A stretch of DNA of 64,000 nucleotides from Pseudomonas sp. Z8(2022) (GTDB lineage Bacteria > Pseudomonadota > Gammaproteobacteria > Pseudomonadales > Pseudomonadaceae): assembly GCF_025837155.1 (NCBI RefSeq), contig NZ_CP107549.1, positions 2,108,001-2,172,000 on the forward strand. Direction: 5' to 3'. Below the pieces are notes generated by a model. It searched no databases. It was not told where the DNA came from and worked only from the letters and a program-made list of their open reading frames with translations. Below, piece after piece: positions 50,348-59,159 of this stretch; the first letter of the stretch is position 1; each line of letters opens with the position of its first letter. A program made the position numbers and the translations under genes.

Positions 50348-51424
50348 ATGCTGAAGAAACTCCTGCCGTGTCTGATCCTGGCCGGCACCGCCCATGCCGC
50401 TGACAGCGTGCGCATCTACAACTGGACCGACTACATCGCCCCGGACACCCTCAGGGAGTTCGAAAAGATCAGCGGCCTGGGCACCCATTACGATGTCTAT
50501 GACAGCAACGAGACGCTGGACGCCAAGCTCATGGCCGGGCGCTCCGGCTACGACGTGGTGTTCCCTTCCAACCACTTCATGGCCCGGCAGATCCAGGGTG
50601 GTGCGCTGAAGAAACTCGATCGCAGCAAGCTACCGAACTGGAACAACCTCAACCCGGTGCTGATGAAGGCGCTGGAGGTCAATGATCCGGGCAACGCACA
50701 CGGCTTCCCTTACCTGTGGGGCAGCACGGGTATCGGTTACAACGTCGACAAGGTGCGTGCGGTGCTGGGCGATGCGGTGAAGATGGACAGCTGGGACGTA
50801 CTGTTCGATCCGGCCAAGCTGGCCAAGCTCAATGAGTGTGGCGTCGCGATCCTCGACAACGGCCCGGAAATGCTGCCGATTGCCCTGCATCATCTGGGGC
50901 TGCCGCACCACAGCAAGAACCCCGAGGACTACAAGCGCGCCGAAGCGCTGCTGATGGAGATGCGCAAGAACGTGCGCTACTTCCACTCCTCCAAATACGT
51001 TGGCGATCTGGCCAATGGCGAAATCTGCATGGCGGTCGGCTTCTCCGGCGACATCATGCAGGCTGGCGCGCGTGCTGCCGAGGCAGGCAATGGTGTGAAG
51101 ATCCAGTACGAGATCCCGAAAGAAGGCGCGCCGATCTGGTTCGACATGGTGGCCATGCCGGCCGATGCCGGCAACGAGGAGGGGGCCTACGCCTTCATGA
51201 ACTACCTGCTGCAGCCAGAGGTGATGGCGGGTATCAGCAACCATGTGAAATACGCCAACGGCAACCTCAAGGCCGATAGTCTGGTCGATCCCGCGCTCAG
51301 GGCAGACCCGACCGTTTATCCGCCTGAGGCGGTGATGGACAAGCTGTACACGCTGGAGGCCATGCCGCTGAAAATCGACCGGGTGCGCACGCGCATCTGG
51401 AGCAAGGTCAAGAGTGGCGTCTGA
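50348..51424 (+). CDS. Polyamine ABC transporter solute-binding protein (PotF/SpuD type)
   Basis: 358 residues. Signal peptide KKLLPCLILAGTAHA|ADS. Family motifs: VRIYNWTDYIAPDTLREFEK, YDVYDSNETLDAKLMAGRSGYDVVFPS, YLWGSTGIGYN near 120 and CMAVGFSGDIMQA near 230; Trp and Asp ligands for putrescine/spermidine are in place. It binds polyamines in the periplasm for uptake; no permease or ATPase gene is next to it. Ends at a strong terminator. Probably delivers substrate for the oxidase. Confidence 0.9.
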   Translation: MLKKLLPCLILAGTAHAADSVRIYNWTDYIAPDTLREFEKISGLGTHYDVYDSNETLDAKLMAGRSGYDVVFPSNHFMARQIQGGALKKLDRSKLPNWNNLNPVLMKALEVNDPGNAHGFPYLWGSTGIGYNVDKVRAVLGDAVKMDSWDVLFDPAKLAKLNECGVAILDNGPEMLPIALHHLGLPHHSKNPEDYKRAEALLMEMRKNVRYFHSSKYVGDLANGEICMAVGFSGDIMQAGARAAEAGNGVKIQYEIPKEGAPIWFDMVAMPADAGNEEGAYAFMNYLLQPEVMAGISNHVKYANGNLKADSLVDPALRADPTVYPPEAVMDKLYTLEAMPLKIDRVRTRIWSKVKSGV

Positions 51425-51435
51425 TCGCTACGATT

Positions 51436-51464
51436 AAAAAGCCCCGGCATGCCGGGGCTTTTTC
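51436..51464. terminator. Bidirectional terminator
   Basis: AAAAAGCCCCGGCATGCCGGGGCTTTTT, a perfect stem with A-run and T-run, between the PotF-type gene and the convergent chemoreceptor. Confidence 0.9.
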
Positions 51465-51489
51465 TTGCGCGTGATCTGAGGCGCTTGGC

Positions 51490-53373
51490 TCAAACCTTGA
51501 ACCGGCCGAGCAGACGATCCTGCTGGCCGACTTGCTCCACCATCGAGGCGCACTGCTGTACCTGCTGTTCAGCGCCACCGGCTAGTTCATGGCTGATGTC
51601 GCGGATGTTGGTGGTGTTGCGGTTGATTTCCTCGGTGGTAGCGCTCTGCTCTTCGGCTGCGGTGGCGATCTGCAGGTTCATGTCGTTGATGCGGGTGATC
51701 GCCTCGCGAATACGGCCGAGCATGTCGTTGGCCGCATCAGCCTCTCCGGCGGTCCTGCTGGCGGTATCGCGGCTCTGCTGCATGCGGCTTTCGGCCTGAC
51801 GCACGCCGCCTTGCAACTGGTCGATCATCTGGCGGATTTCCTGCGTGGCCTGTTGCGTGCGTGAAGCCAGAGAGGGGACTTCATCGGCGACCACGGCAAA
51901 GCCCCGGCCGGACTCACCGGCGCGCGCGGCTTCGATGGCTGCGTTCAGCGCCAGCAGGTTGGTCTGTTCGGCGATGCTGGTGATCACCTGCAGAATCGAC
52001 TCGATATTGTGGCTGAGCTTGGCCAGTTCGTTGATCGCCTGGCTGGTCTCGTCCATCTCATCGGCCAGATGGCGGATCGCCGAACTGGATTGCGAGACCA
52101 CGCGCACGCCGTTCTCGGTTTCCTCGTTGGCGGCGACCGCAGCCTGGGCTGCAGCCTGGGCATTGCGCGCCACTTCTTCGGCAGTAGAGGCCATCTCCTG
52201 CATGGCGGTGGCCAGCTGGTCGAGCTCCTGCAGTTGCTCCTGCAGACGTCGGGCTGCCTGTTCCGATTCGTTGGAGGTCAGTGCGGTGCTTTCACGAACC
52301 TGATGCGAACTGCTCATCACATCGCCAATCAGCGTCTGCAGAGTCTGCAGGAAGTGGTTGAACTCCTGCGACAGCTCCCCGATCTCGTCGTTGCTGGAGA
52401 TCGCCAGACGCCGGGTGAGGTCACCTTCACCGCTGTTGATTTCGCGCAGCGAGCTGCTGAGCAGACCCAGAGGTTTGAGCAGCTTGCCCATCAGCAGGCC
52501 AAGCACGACCAGGCTGATGGCCACGCCGACCACGGTGCCGACTATCGCCAGCCAGGTCAGACGGTTGGCTTCGGCCATTACCACGCTCTCGTCCAGCACC
52601 ACACCGATGTACCAGTCCATACCGCGCAGGTTGGACAGTGGCGTGAAGGAAACCATCAGGTTCTGCCCGCCGGCCTCGATCTCGCGCAGCTCCTTGTCGA
52701 GCGCAGGGCTCTGGCCATCGAAGAGCGAGCTGTAGGGCTTGCCGTTGTAGTCGGCATCGGGGTGGGAAATGATGTTTCCTGAGCGGCTGAGCAGAAAGGC
52801 GTAGCCGGCGCCATTGAAATCCAGGGTGTTGACCGCATCGGCTACCGACTGCAGGCGGATATCGCCACCGAATGCGCCGAGAACTTTGCCGGCATCACTG
52901 ATTCGGGCCACGGCGGAGATGAGGATCTCGTTGGTGGTGGAATCGACGTAGGGTTCGGTCAGCACTGCCTGGCTGCCGGCCTTGCCGGATGCATACCAGG
53001 GGCGCTTGCGGCCATCCCAATCGGCACTGGGGTTCCAGTCATCGCTGTTCTTGATTGGTTTGCCGTCGGCCTCCAGCGCACCGAAGATCAGAATGAATTC
53101 GCTCTTGAGCAGTGGCGAATCGAACACGCGCTGGTTTTCTTCAGGGCTGTAGTTGCTGTCGATGATCTGCGACATCAGGTCGATCAGACGCAACTTGGCG
53201 TTGAGCCAGTTTTCGATCTGGCGCGCCAGCGCGTTGCTTGACTCGGAGATGCTGGATTCAACCTGATCGCGCAGGGTATCGCGTACCTGGCTGACCTGAG
53301 ACAGCGACAGCAGGCTGGTAGTAAGAAACAGCACTGCAGCGGCCGCAATGCCGACCTTGTGGGCGATCTTCAT
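51490..53373 (-). CDS. Methyl-accepting chemotaxis protein with dCache sensor
   Basis: 627 residues. Two membrane segments (about 10-30 and 278-300) frame a dCache-like periplasmic domain with RKRPWYASGKAG and TEPYVDSTTNEILISAVARI, typical of amino acid or amine receptors. HAMP near 300-352, then the signalling domain with the hairpin tip LLALNAAIEAARAGESGRGFAVVADEVPSLASRT. The usual Arg after ADEV is Pro here (codon at 51874-51876), unusual in a receptor tip. No C-terminal CheR pentapeptide. Convergent with the PotF-type gene. Confidence 0.9.
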   Translation of the reverse strand: MKIAHKVGIAAAAVLFLTTSLLSLSQVSQVRDTLRDQVESSISESSNALARQIENWLNAKLRLIDLMSQIIDSNYSPEENQRVFDSPLLKSEFILIFGALEADGKPIKNSDDWNPSADWDGRKRPWYASGKAGSQAVLTEPYVDSTTNEILISAVARISDAGKVLGAFGGDIRLQSVADAVNTLDFNGAGYAFLLSRSGNIISHPDADYNGKPYSSLFDGQSPALDKELREIEAGGQNLMVSFTPLSNLRGMDWYIGVVLDESVVMAEANRLTWLAIVGTVVGVAISLVVLGLLMGKLLKPLGLLSSSLREINSGEGDLTRRLAISSNDEIGELSQEFNHFLQTLQTLIGDVMSSSHQVRESTALTSNESEQAARRLQEQLQELDQLATAMQEMASTAEEVARNAQAAAQAAVAANEETENGVRVVSQSSSAIRHLADEMDETSQAINELAKLSHNIESILQVITSIAEQTNLLALNAAIEAARAGESGRGFAVVADEVPSLASRTQQATQEIRQMIDQLQGGVRQAESRMQQSRDTASRTAGEADAANDMLGRIREAITRINDMNLQIATAAEEQSATTEEINRNTTNIRDISHELAGGAEQQVQQCASMVEQVGQQDRLLGRFKV

Positions 53374-53499
53374 GAATGGCTCCTAGTACACCTGAACGGC
53401 GGGACTACATCGATGCAAGGCAGACAAACCGGGTACAGCGCCGGTTTTTTCCGGCAGGGCTTATCGCCTCTCTGTACGCTCTTTATCGGTCTGTAGCGC

Positions 53500-54552
53500 T
53501 TACTCTTGAGTCCTGGCCGCTTTTCTGTGCAGGCGACTGGTATTGATCACGTCCACTGCGCGGGCGCGGAGCTGACCGCAGCCGCCGTCGACATCCTGGC
53601 CGGCCGAGTTGCGCACCTTGGTCAGCACGCCACGGCTGTGCAGGTAACGCACCATTTCGACGATGCGCTCGCCATCCGGGCGCTGGTAATCGTCGGCTTC
53701 CAGGCTGTTGTAGGGGATCAGGTTGAGCACGGCGAACTTGCCCTTGAACAGGCGCAGGATGTTGTCCATCTCTTCCTGGCTGTCATTGACGCCCTTGAGC
53801 AATGTCCACTGGTACTGGATCGGGTAGTCGATGCTGCGGGCATAGGCTTCACCCAGCTCCATCAACTGTTCCGGGTCGATGCGCGGCGCTCTGGGCAGCA
53901 GGCGCTGGCGCAGCTCGGCGTTGGTGGTGTGCAGCGACAGCGCCAGGGCAGGGCGCACACGCTGCTTGGGCAGGCGCTCGAACACACGGGGATCGCCGAC
54001 CGTGGAGAACACCAGGTTGCGGTGACCGATGCCGCCTTCGGTACCGAGCAGGTCGATGGCTTCCAGCACGTTGTCGAGGTTGTGCGCGGGTTCGCCCATG
54101 CCCATGAACACCACTTTCTTCACCGCACGCCGGCGACGACCCAGCACCACCTGAGCAACCATTTCGGCAGCACTGAGCTGGCGCAGCAGGCCGCTCTTGC
54201 CGGTCATGCAGAAGGTGCAGCCGACGGCGCAACCGACCTGGCTGGAGATGCACAGGCCGTCGCGAGGCAACAGCACGCTCTCGACCATCTGCCGGTCGGC
54301 CAGCTCCACCAGAAGGCGCGATGAACCGTCAGCGCCCGGATGTTCGGCACTGACCCGGGCCAGCTGCTCAAGGCTGGCGGCAATGGCTGGCAGCCCTCCA
54401 CGTACCGTCAGCGGCAGGAAGTTCTCGGTTTTCTGATGCCTGGTGCCGGTATCCAGCGGCTTGCCCTGCAGCCAGGCACGGGTGATGCGCCCGATATGCT
54501 GGGGTTTGGCGCCGAGGTCGGCGAGGCGTTGGTTGAGTTCGGAGAGCTGCAT
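53500..54552 (-). CDS. RlmN-like radical SAM rRNA methyltransferase (paralogue)
   Basis: 350 residues. Radical SAM cluster Cys in CAVGCTFCMTG (Cys-x3-Cys-x2-Cys) near residue 111, GMGEPAHNLDNVL near 155 and the methylated-Cys region SAGQDVDGGCGQLRA near 328. Preceded by LCISSQVGC with the second catalytic Cys position. The N-terminal helical part is shorter than in canonical RlmN (about 380). RlmN-type enzymes methylate A2503 of 23S rRNA; a paralogue here may have another RNA target. It sits just before the amidohydrolase copy 2, opposite strands are not involved. Confidence 0.85.
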   Translation of the reverse strand: MQLSELNQRLADLGAKPQHIGRITRAWLQGKPLDTGTRHQKTENFLPLTVRGGLPAIAASLEQLARVSAEHPGADGSSRLLVELADRQMVESVLLPRDGLCISSQVGCAVGCTFCMTGKSGLLRQLSAAEMVAQVVLGRRRRAVKKVVFMGMGEPAHNLDNVLEAIDLLGTEGGIGHRNLVFSTVGDPRVFERLPKQRVRPALALSLHTTNAELRQRLLPRAPRIDPEQLMELGEAYARSIDYPIQYQWTLLKGVNDSQEEMDNILRLFKGKFAVLNLIPYNSLEADDYQRPDGERIVEMVRYLHSRGVLTKVRNSAGQDVDGGCGQLRARAVDVINTSRLHRKAARTQE

Positions 54553-54597
54553 GGGGCGCGCATGCTACCACTGCCGCGCGCACCTGCGTAGGCCGTT

Positions 54598-56337
54598 TCA
54601 GCGGGCGGCGAGGAACTGGCCGAAACCGCGTTCGTTGCCCAGGTCAGGGGCGATACGCTCTTCGTCCACGGCCAGCCTGCCGTTGATCAGCACGTGGCTG
54701 ACACAGCCTGGATTGCGGCAGACCATGCGCTGGATGCCGAAGCCCTGCATCTCGTCCCAGTTTTCCCGTTCCAGGTTCTGCTGCAGTCCGGTCGGGTCTA
54801 GCACCACCAGATCGGCACGATCGCCCGGGCGGATGTAGCCGGCCTCGATGCCGAGCCAGTCGGCCTGCTCGCCGGTGAGGCGGTGCACGGCACGCTCCAG
54901 GCTCATCACCGGCTGGCCTTCGTCGTGGCTTTCCTTGACCAGTTTGAGAAAGCGCAGCGGCAGGTTGTAGAAGGCCATGTTGCGGATGTGTGCGCCGGCG
55001 TCGGAGAAGGTGATCAGGGTGTTCGGGCTTTGCACCATGCGCCGCAGTTTCTCCTGGCGGTGGTTGCCGATCACGGTGAACCAGCGCAACTGACGGCCGT
55101 ACTGCACCACCATGTCGAGGAACAGGTCGACCACGTGCAGACCGCGCTCCTGCGCCACCTCGGCAAAGTTGCGGCCGACCAGCGAGGCGTCCGGGCAGCC
55201 GAGGATGACTGCATCGCCGAAGTCGCGTTGCCAGACCCGCGGCGACAGCTTGTCCGAGTAGAACTTGCGGAAGGTGCGGCGGTACTGCTCGTCTTGCAGC
55301 AGTTTGTTGCGCTCGAGCTGATCCTTGACGTCGAGGGCCATTTCGCCTGCGCCGAATTCCTCGAACAGCACCACATCCATGCCGTCGGCATAGATGGCGA
55401 AGGGGGTCGGCAGCAGCTGCCAGCGGAAGTCGCCGCCGAGTCGGTTGGTCAACCAGCCGGAGAGGCGGGCGAGGAGCGCCAGGCTGCGATTGCCCTTGAG
55501 GTCGAGCAGGGAGATCAGCGTGGTCTTCAGCGGCTTGCGCAGCAGGCCGATGGCCTCGCCCAGGTACTGGGTGATCTGCAGCGGATTGGCCGCGTTCGGC
55601 GCACCCTGGTGCACACGGCCGCGCTGGCGCAGCAGGCGGTTGAGGCGGCGCACCTCGCGCCAGCGCGCGTAGGTGCTGGGCAGGCTTTTCGACCACTCGC
55701 GGTCGCCGTCGATCTTGTCCCACTTCAGGCACATGGTGGACAGGCCGAGGAAGCCGCAGTCCAGTGCCTCGCCGAGTACCGCCTCCATGCGCTGCATCTC
55801 GGCCTCGCTGGGTACCACCTGGCGGTCGGTGGCGCGGTGCAGGCCCATGACCGAGACGCGCAGGTCGCTGTGACCTAGGAAGCTCACCAGGTTCGGGCCG
55901 AGCGGCTGCTGGTCGACGAACTCGCGCCATCGCCGCGGGCTGTTCCAGGTCTTGCGCTCGTGCAGGATCGGCAGCACCTTCTCGCGCGGCACGGTTTCCA
56001 CCCGGGTGAAGATATCCGAGGCATCCTCGGCGTCGCTGCAGACCATGCTCAGCGAGCAACTGCCGACCAGCACCGTGGTCACGCCGTGGCGCACCGACTC
56101 GGAAAGGCTGGGGGCAACCATCAGCTCGGCGTCGTAGTGGGTATGGGTGTCGAGGAAACCCGGGGTGATCCACTTGCCCTGGGCGTCGATGACCCGCTCG
56201 GCCAGGCTGGCGTCGAGCGGCTCGGCGCTGACCAGGGCAATTCGCCCGTCCTTGATCGCCAGGCTGCGGATGGCGGAGGGGACAGGGCTGCCGTCGAAAT
56301 AGCGGCCGCCCTGGATGATCAGGTCGTAGTGGGACAT
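54598..56337 (-). CDS. D-aminoacylase-type amidohydrolase (copy 2)
   Basis: 579 residues; paralogue of 34576-36369 with the same motif order: KWITPGFLDTHTHYDAEL near 55, GSCSLSM near 93, DREWSKSLPSTYARWREVRRLNRLLRQRGRVHQGAPNA (pieces) and ITFSDAGAHIRNMAFYNLPLRFLK near 445. HxH and Asp metal ligands are present. Divergent from an AraC gene 114 bases away that may control it. The two copies share most of their length but differ in neighbours, so substrates may differ. Confidence 0.85.
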   Translation of the reverse strand: MSHYDLIIQGGRYFDGSPVPSAIRSLAIKDGRIALVSAEPLDASLAERVIDAQGKWITPGFLDTHTHYDAELMVAPSLSESVRHGVTTVLVGSCSLSMVCSDAEDASDIFTRVETVPREKVLPILHERKTWNSPRRWREFVDQQPLGPNLVSFLGHSDLRVSVMGLHRATDRQVVPSEAEMQRMEAVLGEALDCGFLGLSTMCLKWDKIDGDREWSKSLPSTYARWREVRRLNRLLRQRGRVHQGAPNAANPLQITQYLGEAIGLLRKPLKTTLISLLDLKGNRSLALLARLSGWLTNRLGGDFRWQLLPTPFAIYADGMDVVLFEEFGAGEMALDVKDQLERNKLLQDEQYRRTFRKFYSDKLSPRVWQRDFGDAVILGCPDASLVGRNFAEVAQERGLHVVDLFLDMVVQYGRQLRWFTVIGNHRQEKLRRMVQSPNTLITFSDAGAHIRNMAFYNLPLRFLKLVKESHDEGQPVMSLERAVHRLTGEQADWLGIEAGYIRPGDRADLVVLDPTGLQQNLERENWDEMQGFGIQRMVCRNPGCVSHVLINGRLAVDEERIAPDLGNERGFGQFLAAR

Positions 56338-56451
56338 GGCTGTGGCCTCGGCTCTTGTTGTTGTGAGATCAGACTAGGCGCCTGTGCAGTGCAAAACTTG
56401 TCATTACACGACAGTGTTGGCATCTTCGCGTTGTCTGCCGGGAGGGGCGCC

Positions 56452-57456
56452 ATGTCCGTTCGCTATGAAGTACGCAGTGCAGCCCTGACCGGGCTGGCAG
56501 CCGCGGTAACGAGCCTGGGGGGCGATCTGCAGACGCTCCTGGCACGCGTGGGCATGAGCGCTGATGCGCTGGACGACGGCGATGGTCCGATTCGCATCGA
56601 TCAGTTGATCCGTCTGCTGAACGAAGCAGCCGTGCAGCTGGAGTGTCCCGATCTGGGCCTGCGCGTGGCTGGCCACCAGGGGCTGGAGATGCTCGGTCTG
56701 CTGGGCCGCCTGCTGGTGCGCGAGGCGAACCTGCAGGCCGCCTTCACGGCGGCTCAGCGCTACCTGGCGCTGCACAACAAGGCCGAGCATTGGCAGCTGC
56801 TGACGCTGGAGGGTCGTATTCAGGTTCGCCGTATCGAGCATTTCTTCGCGCTGGAGGGAGCGCAGCAATATCGGGAGATGGCCATCTGCGCCTATGCCCG
56901 CCTGGTGCGTGCGGTAGGCGGCGCCGACCTGCGCCCGCTGCGGGTGGAGTTCAGCCATAGCCCGGTAGCTCCGCGTGCCCGCTATCGCCAGCATCTGGGC
57001 TGCGAGGTGCTGTTCGATCAGGAATACGACTGCCTGGTGTACGACGCCAGTATCCTGCAACGCCCGGTACTGTCCATGGCTCGCGATGATGCCCAGCGCT
57101 TCGAGGAGGTGCTGCGCGGACATCTGGACAGCCTGCAGGACAACCTGGAGCTGCAGGTGCGCAGCCTGATCGTGCAGACCCTGGGCATGCGCCAGCATTC
57201 GCTCGGGCATATCGCCGAACTGCTCGGCCTGCATCCGCGAAGCCTGCAGAGGCGCTTGCGGGATGAAGGGCTGTGCTTCAAGCAACTGGTGCATCAGGTG
57301 AAGATGGATACTGCCGGTTGGCAGGTAAGGGCATCAAGCATGCCGCTGACGTTACTGGCCGATGTGCTCGGCTACGCCGACCAGGCGGCCTTCAGCAAAG
57401 CCTTTCGCAATCACTTCGGCCAGTCGCCCTCGAGCTGGCGCAAGGTTCATCGCTGA
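56452..57456 (+). CDS. AraC-family regulator (OruR/Arabinose_bd-like N-terminus)
   Basis: 334 residues from ATG 56452 (GGAGGGG seven bases upstream). N-terminal 200 residues match the Arabinose-operon-like ligand region (SAALTGLAAAVTSLGGDLQTLLARVGM, GLRVAGHQGLEMLGLLGRLL). C-terminal AraC HTH: MRQHSLGHIAELLGLHPRSLQRRLRDEGLCFKQLV then LLADVLGYADQAAFSKAFRNHFGQSPSSWRKV. Divergent from amidohydrolase copy 2, so it likely controls that gene and itself. Family resembles OruR-type amino-acid regulators. Confidence 0.85.
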   Translation: MSVRYEVRSAALTGLAAAVTSLGGDLQTLLARVGMSADALDDGDGPIRIDQLIRLLNEAAVQLECPDLGLRVAGHQGLEMLGLLGRLLVREANLQAAFTAAQRYLALHNKAEHWQLLTLEGRIQVRRIEHFFALEGAQQYREMAICAYARLVRAVGGADLRPLRVEFSHSPVAPRARYRQHLGCEVLFDQEYDCLVYDASILQRPVLSMARDDAQRFEEVLRGHLDSLQDNLELQVRSLIVQTLGMRQHSLGHIAELLGLHPRSLQRRLRDEGLCFKQLVHQVKMDTAGWQVRASSMPLTLLADVLGYADQAAFSKAFRNHFGQSPSSWRKVHR

Positions 57457-57466
57457 AAGGCGGTCG

Positions 57467-58513
57467 CTAGAAAGGTGGTGCGCTCGGCTTGCGCTGCGCA
57501 GAGGCGACCACCTCGAAACGCAGCACGCCGATCATCTGCCCGGCCTCGGTGACCACTCGCACCCGCCAGCGCCCTTCGGGGGAGGCAGGGAAGTTGAGCT
57601 TGTGCGTCCAGGCACGATAACCCTCCTTGCGCCCGCCGCTGATGTTCAGGGCAATGCGATCGACTTCCCGGCCGTTGTGCTGCCAGACGTGATAGATGCG
57701 CTCGTTGAGGCCGCGTGGGGCATTGATCGAGGTGTAGGCGTAGAGACCGTTGGCATGCAGGCGCTGCGGCGTGATCTGCGTCAGGCTCTCGCCGGGCGTG
57801 CGCTGTTTGCCGTCGAAGCGGTCACTGATTGCCACTTCGGTCAGCCACAGGGTTGCCGGCGGTACCCATACCCGTGCCATCCAGCCGGCGCTGGCCATGG
57901 CCAGTGGCAAGACGGCAAGCAGCAGGATGCGTCGCCAGCCGGTAGCACCGACCAGTCCCGGCAGGCTCGGCAGCGCCAGCAGCGTGGCGGCCGCCAGGGC
58001 GATGCGATAGCTCTGCGGCGTGCTGAGGTGAAAGATGACCGGTAGGGCAGTGAGCGTCACCGCAAATAGCGTCAGGCTGTGAAATATCAGCAGCAGCCAG
58101 CGTCGGGGAGCCAGCCAGCGGTAGTAGACCGGGTCGGTAATCGATACCAGTGCAGCGATCGCCAGCAGCCCGCTGAACAGCAACTGGCCACTGTTCCAAG
58201 TGGTAGTGATGAAGAAGAACGGCAGGACGAAGAACAGGCTTTCTTGATGGATCATCTGCGTGCCGTAGCGCAGCAGCGGCAGCGGTAATTCGAAACCGAA
58301 GCGTCGTGCGATGCGTTCACGCAACAGGCTTTCCAGGATCAGCCAGACCCAGCTGACTACCAGCACTACGCCCAACACCTTGGCCAGATGTGCCTGGCGG
58401 TCGACCAGCAGAAAACTGGCCACCCCCGAGACGAAGCCGAACAGCGCGACCAGCCCGGGATAGCGCTTGAGCAGGGCAATCAGAAGGGGAATGCGGTCGA
58501 GCAGGGCTTTCAT
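57467..58513 (-). CDS. DUF5924/DUF2914 membrane protein
   Basis: 348 residues. About seven hydrophobic helices in residues 15-220 (LIALLKRYPGLVALFGFVSGVASFLL, VLGVVLVVSWVWLILESLL, LFFVLPFFFITTTW and on), then a soluble C-terminal DUF2914 domain (LYAYTSINAPRGLNERIYHVWQHNGREVDRIALNISGG, ends with LRFEVVAS). Probably an envelope protein of unknown role, with the last 100 residues in the periplasm. Convergent with the AraC regulator, stop codons 10 bases apart. Confidence 0.82.
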   Translation of the reverse strand: MKALLDRIPLLIALLKRYPGLVALFGFVSGVASFLLVDRQAHLAKVLGVVLVVSWVWLILESLLRERIARRFGFELPLPLLRYGTQMIHQESLFFVLPFFFITTTWNSGQLLFSGLLAIAALVSITDPVYYRWLAPRRWLLLIFHSLTLFAVTLTALPVIFHLSTPQSYRIALAAATLLALPSLPGLVGATGWRRILLLAVLPLAMASAGWMARVWVPPATLWLTEVAISDRFDGKQRTPGESLTQITPQRLHANGLYAYTSINAPRGLNERIYHVWQHNGREVDRIALNISGGRKEGYRAWTHKLNFPASPEGRWRVRVVTEAGQMIGVLRFEVVASAQRKPSAPPF

Positions 58514-58652
58514 GGGCGCGGAGCGTTGGGGTGTTGGGCGCGCATCCTAGGCAGCGTCCGCTTCGGGTGCAAGCGAGTCGTCAGCTGCGCTGGCGATGCC
58601 GCGCCGCTTGCGGCAGTATTGCGCCCCCGTTTCACCACCGAGTCCGAATACG

Positions 58653-58946
58653 ATGAAATTCATCCATCAACGCGAGCATCTGGAAGAGGGCGATCTGGTG
58701 GTCATCCAGTGTTCGCAGCCCTGCAACATCCGCCTGATGAACGATGCCAACTTTCGTGCCTTCAGGAACCGTGGTCGGCACAGCTACCACGGCGGGGCGT
58801 TCATCAAGTTTCCGGCGAAGATCCGCGTTCCCTCCAGCGGTTTCTGGAATATCACCCTGGATACCGTTACCCGGCGCGCCGTGAGCATGACGCGCAAACC
58901 GCAGATGGAATACAGCATCAGGATCGTTCGCCGCCCGGGCGCCTGA
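58653..58946 (+). CDS. DUF1883 protein
   Basis: 97 residues from ATG 58653. DUF1883 pattern: KFIHQREHLEEGDLVVIQCSQPCNIRLMNDANFRAFRNRGRHSYHGGAFIKFPAKIRVPSSGFWNITLDT (pieces, residues 2-70), where the family has Phe-Ile-His, a QPCNVRLM-like region and HYHGG. It is a compact beta protein of unknown role. Divergent from the DUF5924 gene. No clear operon. Confidence 0.83.
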   Translation: MKFIHQREHLEEGDLVVIQCSQPCNIRLMNDANFRAFRNRGRHSYHGGAFIKFPAKIRVPSSGFWNITLDTVTRRAVSMTRKPQMEYSIRIVRRPGA

Positions 58947-59034
58947 TCGCCGCTGCTGCGGCTCGAGAAAAAAGCTAAACGCTGGTGGCCGTTTCGCGGT
59001 CACAACTCCTGAATTCCGAAAAAGGAGAGCCAGC

Positions 59035-59121
59035 ATGCTCAAGTTTCTAGGCGGCACCGTCGGTATCATTTTCATCATCGGCCTGATCGTGGTGATCGGG
59101 TTGCTGAAACTGATCTTCTAG
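59035..59121 (+). CDS. 28-aa hydrophobic peptide
   Basis: Not in standard gene-size range. MLKFLGGTVGIIFIIGLIVV then IGLLKLIF, nearly all membrane helix. AAAGGAG is eight bases before ATG, and a terminator follows the stop. Presence of a perfect ribosome site and terminator around it argues for translation. Similar peptides occur in Pseudomonas; role unknown. Confidence 0.65.
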   Translation: MLKFLGGTVGIIFIIGLIVVIGLLKLIF

Positions 59122-59126
59122 CCATA

Positions 59127-59154
59127 CCAGCCCCGCTGCAAGCAGCGGGGCTGG
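59127..59154. terminator. Terminator-like stem between the 28-aa gene and osmE
   Basis: Perfect arms CCAGCCCCGCTG (59127-59138) and CAGCGGGGCTGG (59143-59154) around CAAG. Short U-tract on the plus strand; it may end both convergent genes. Confidence 0.78.
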
Positions 59155-59159
59155 TTGCA

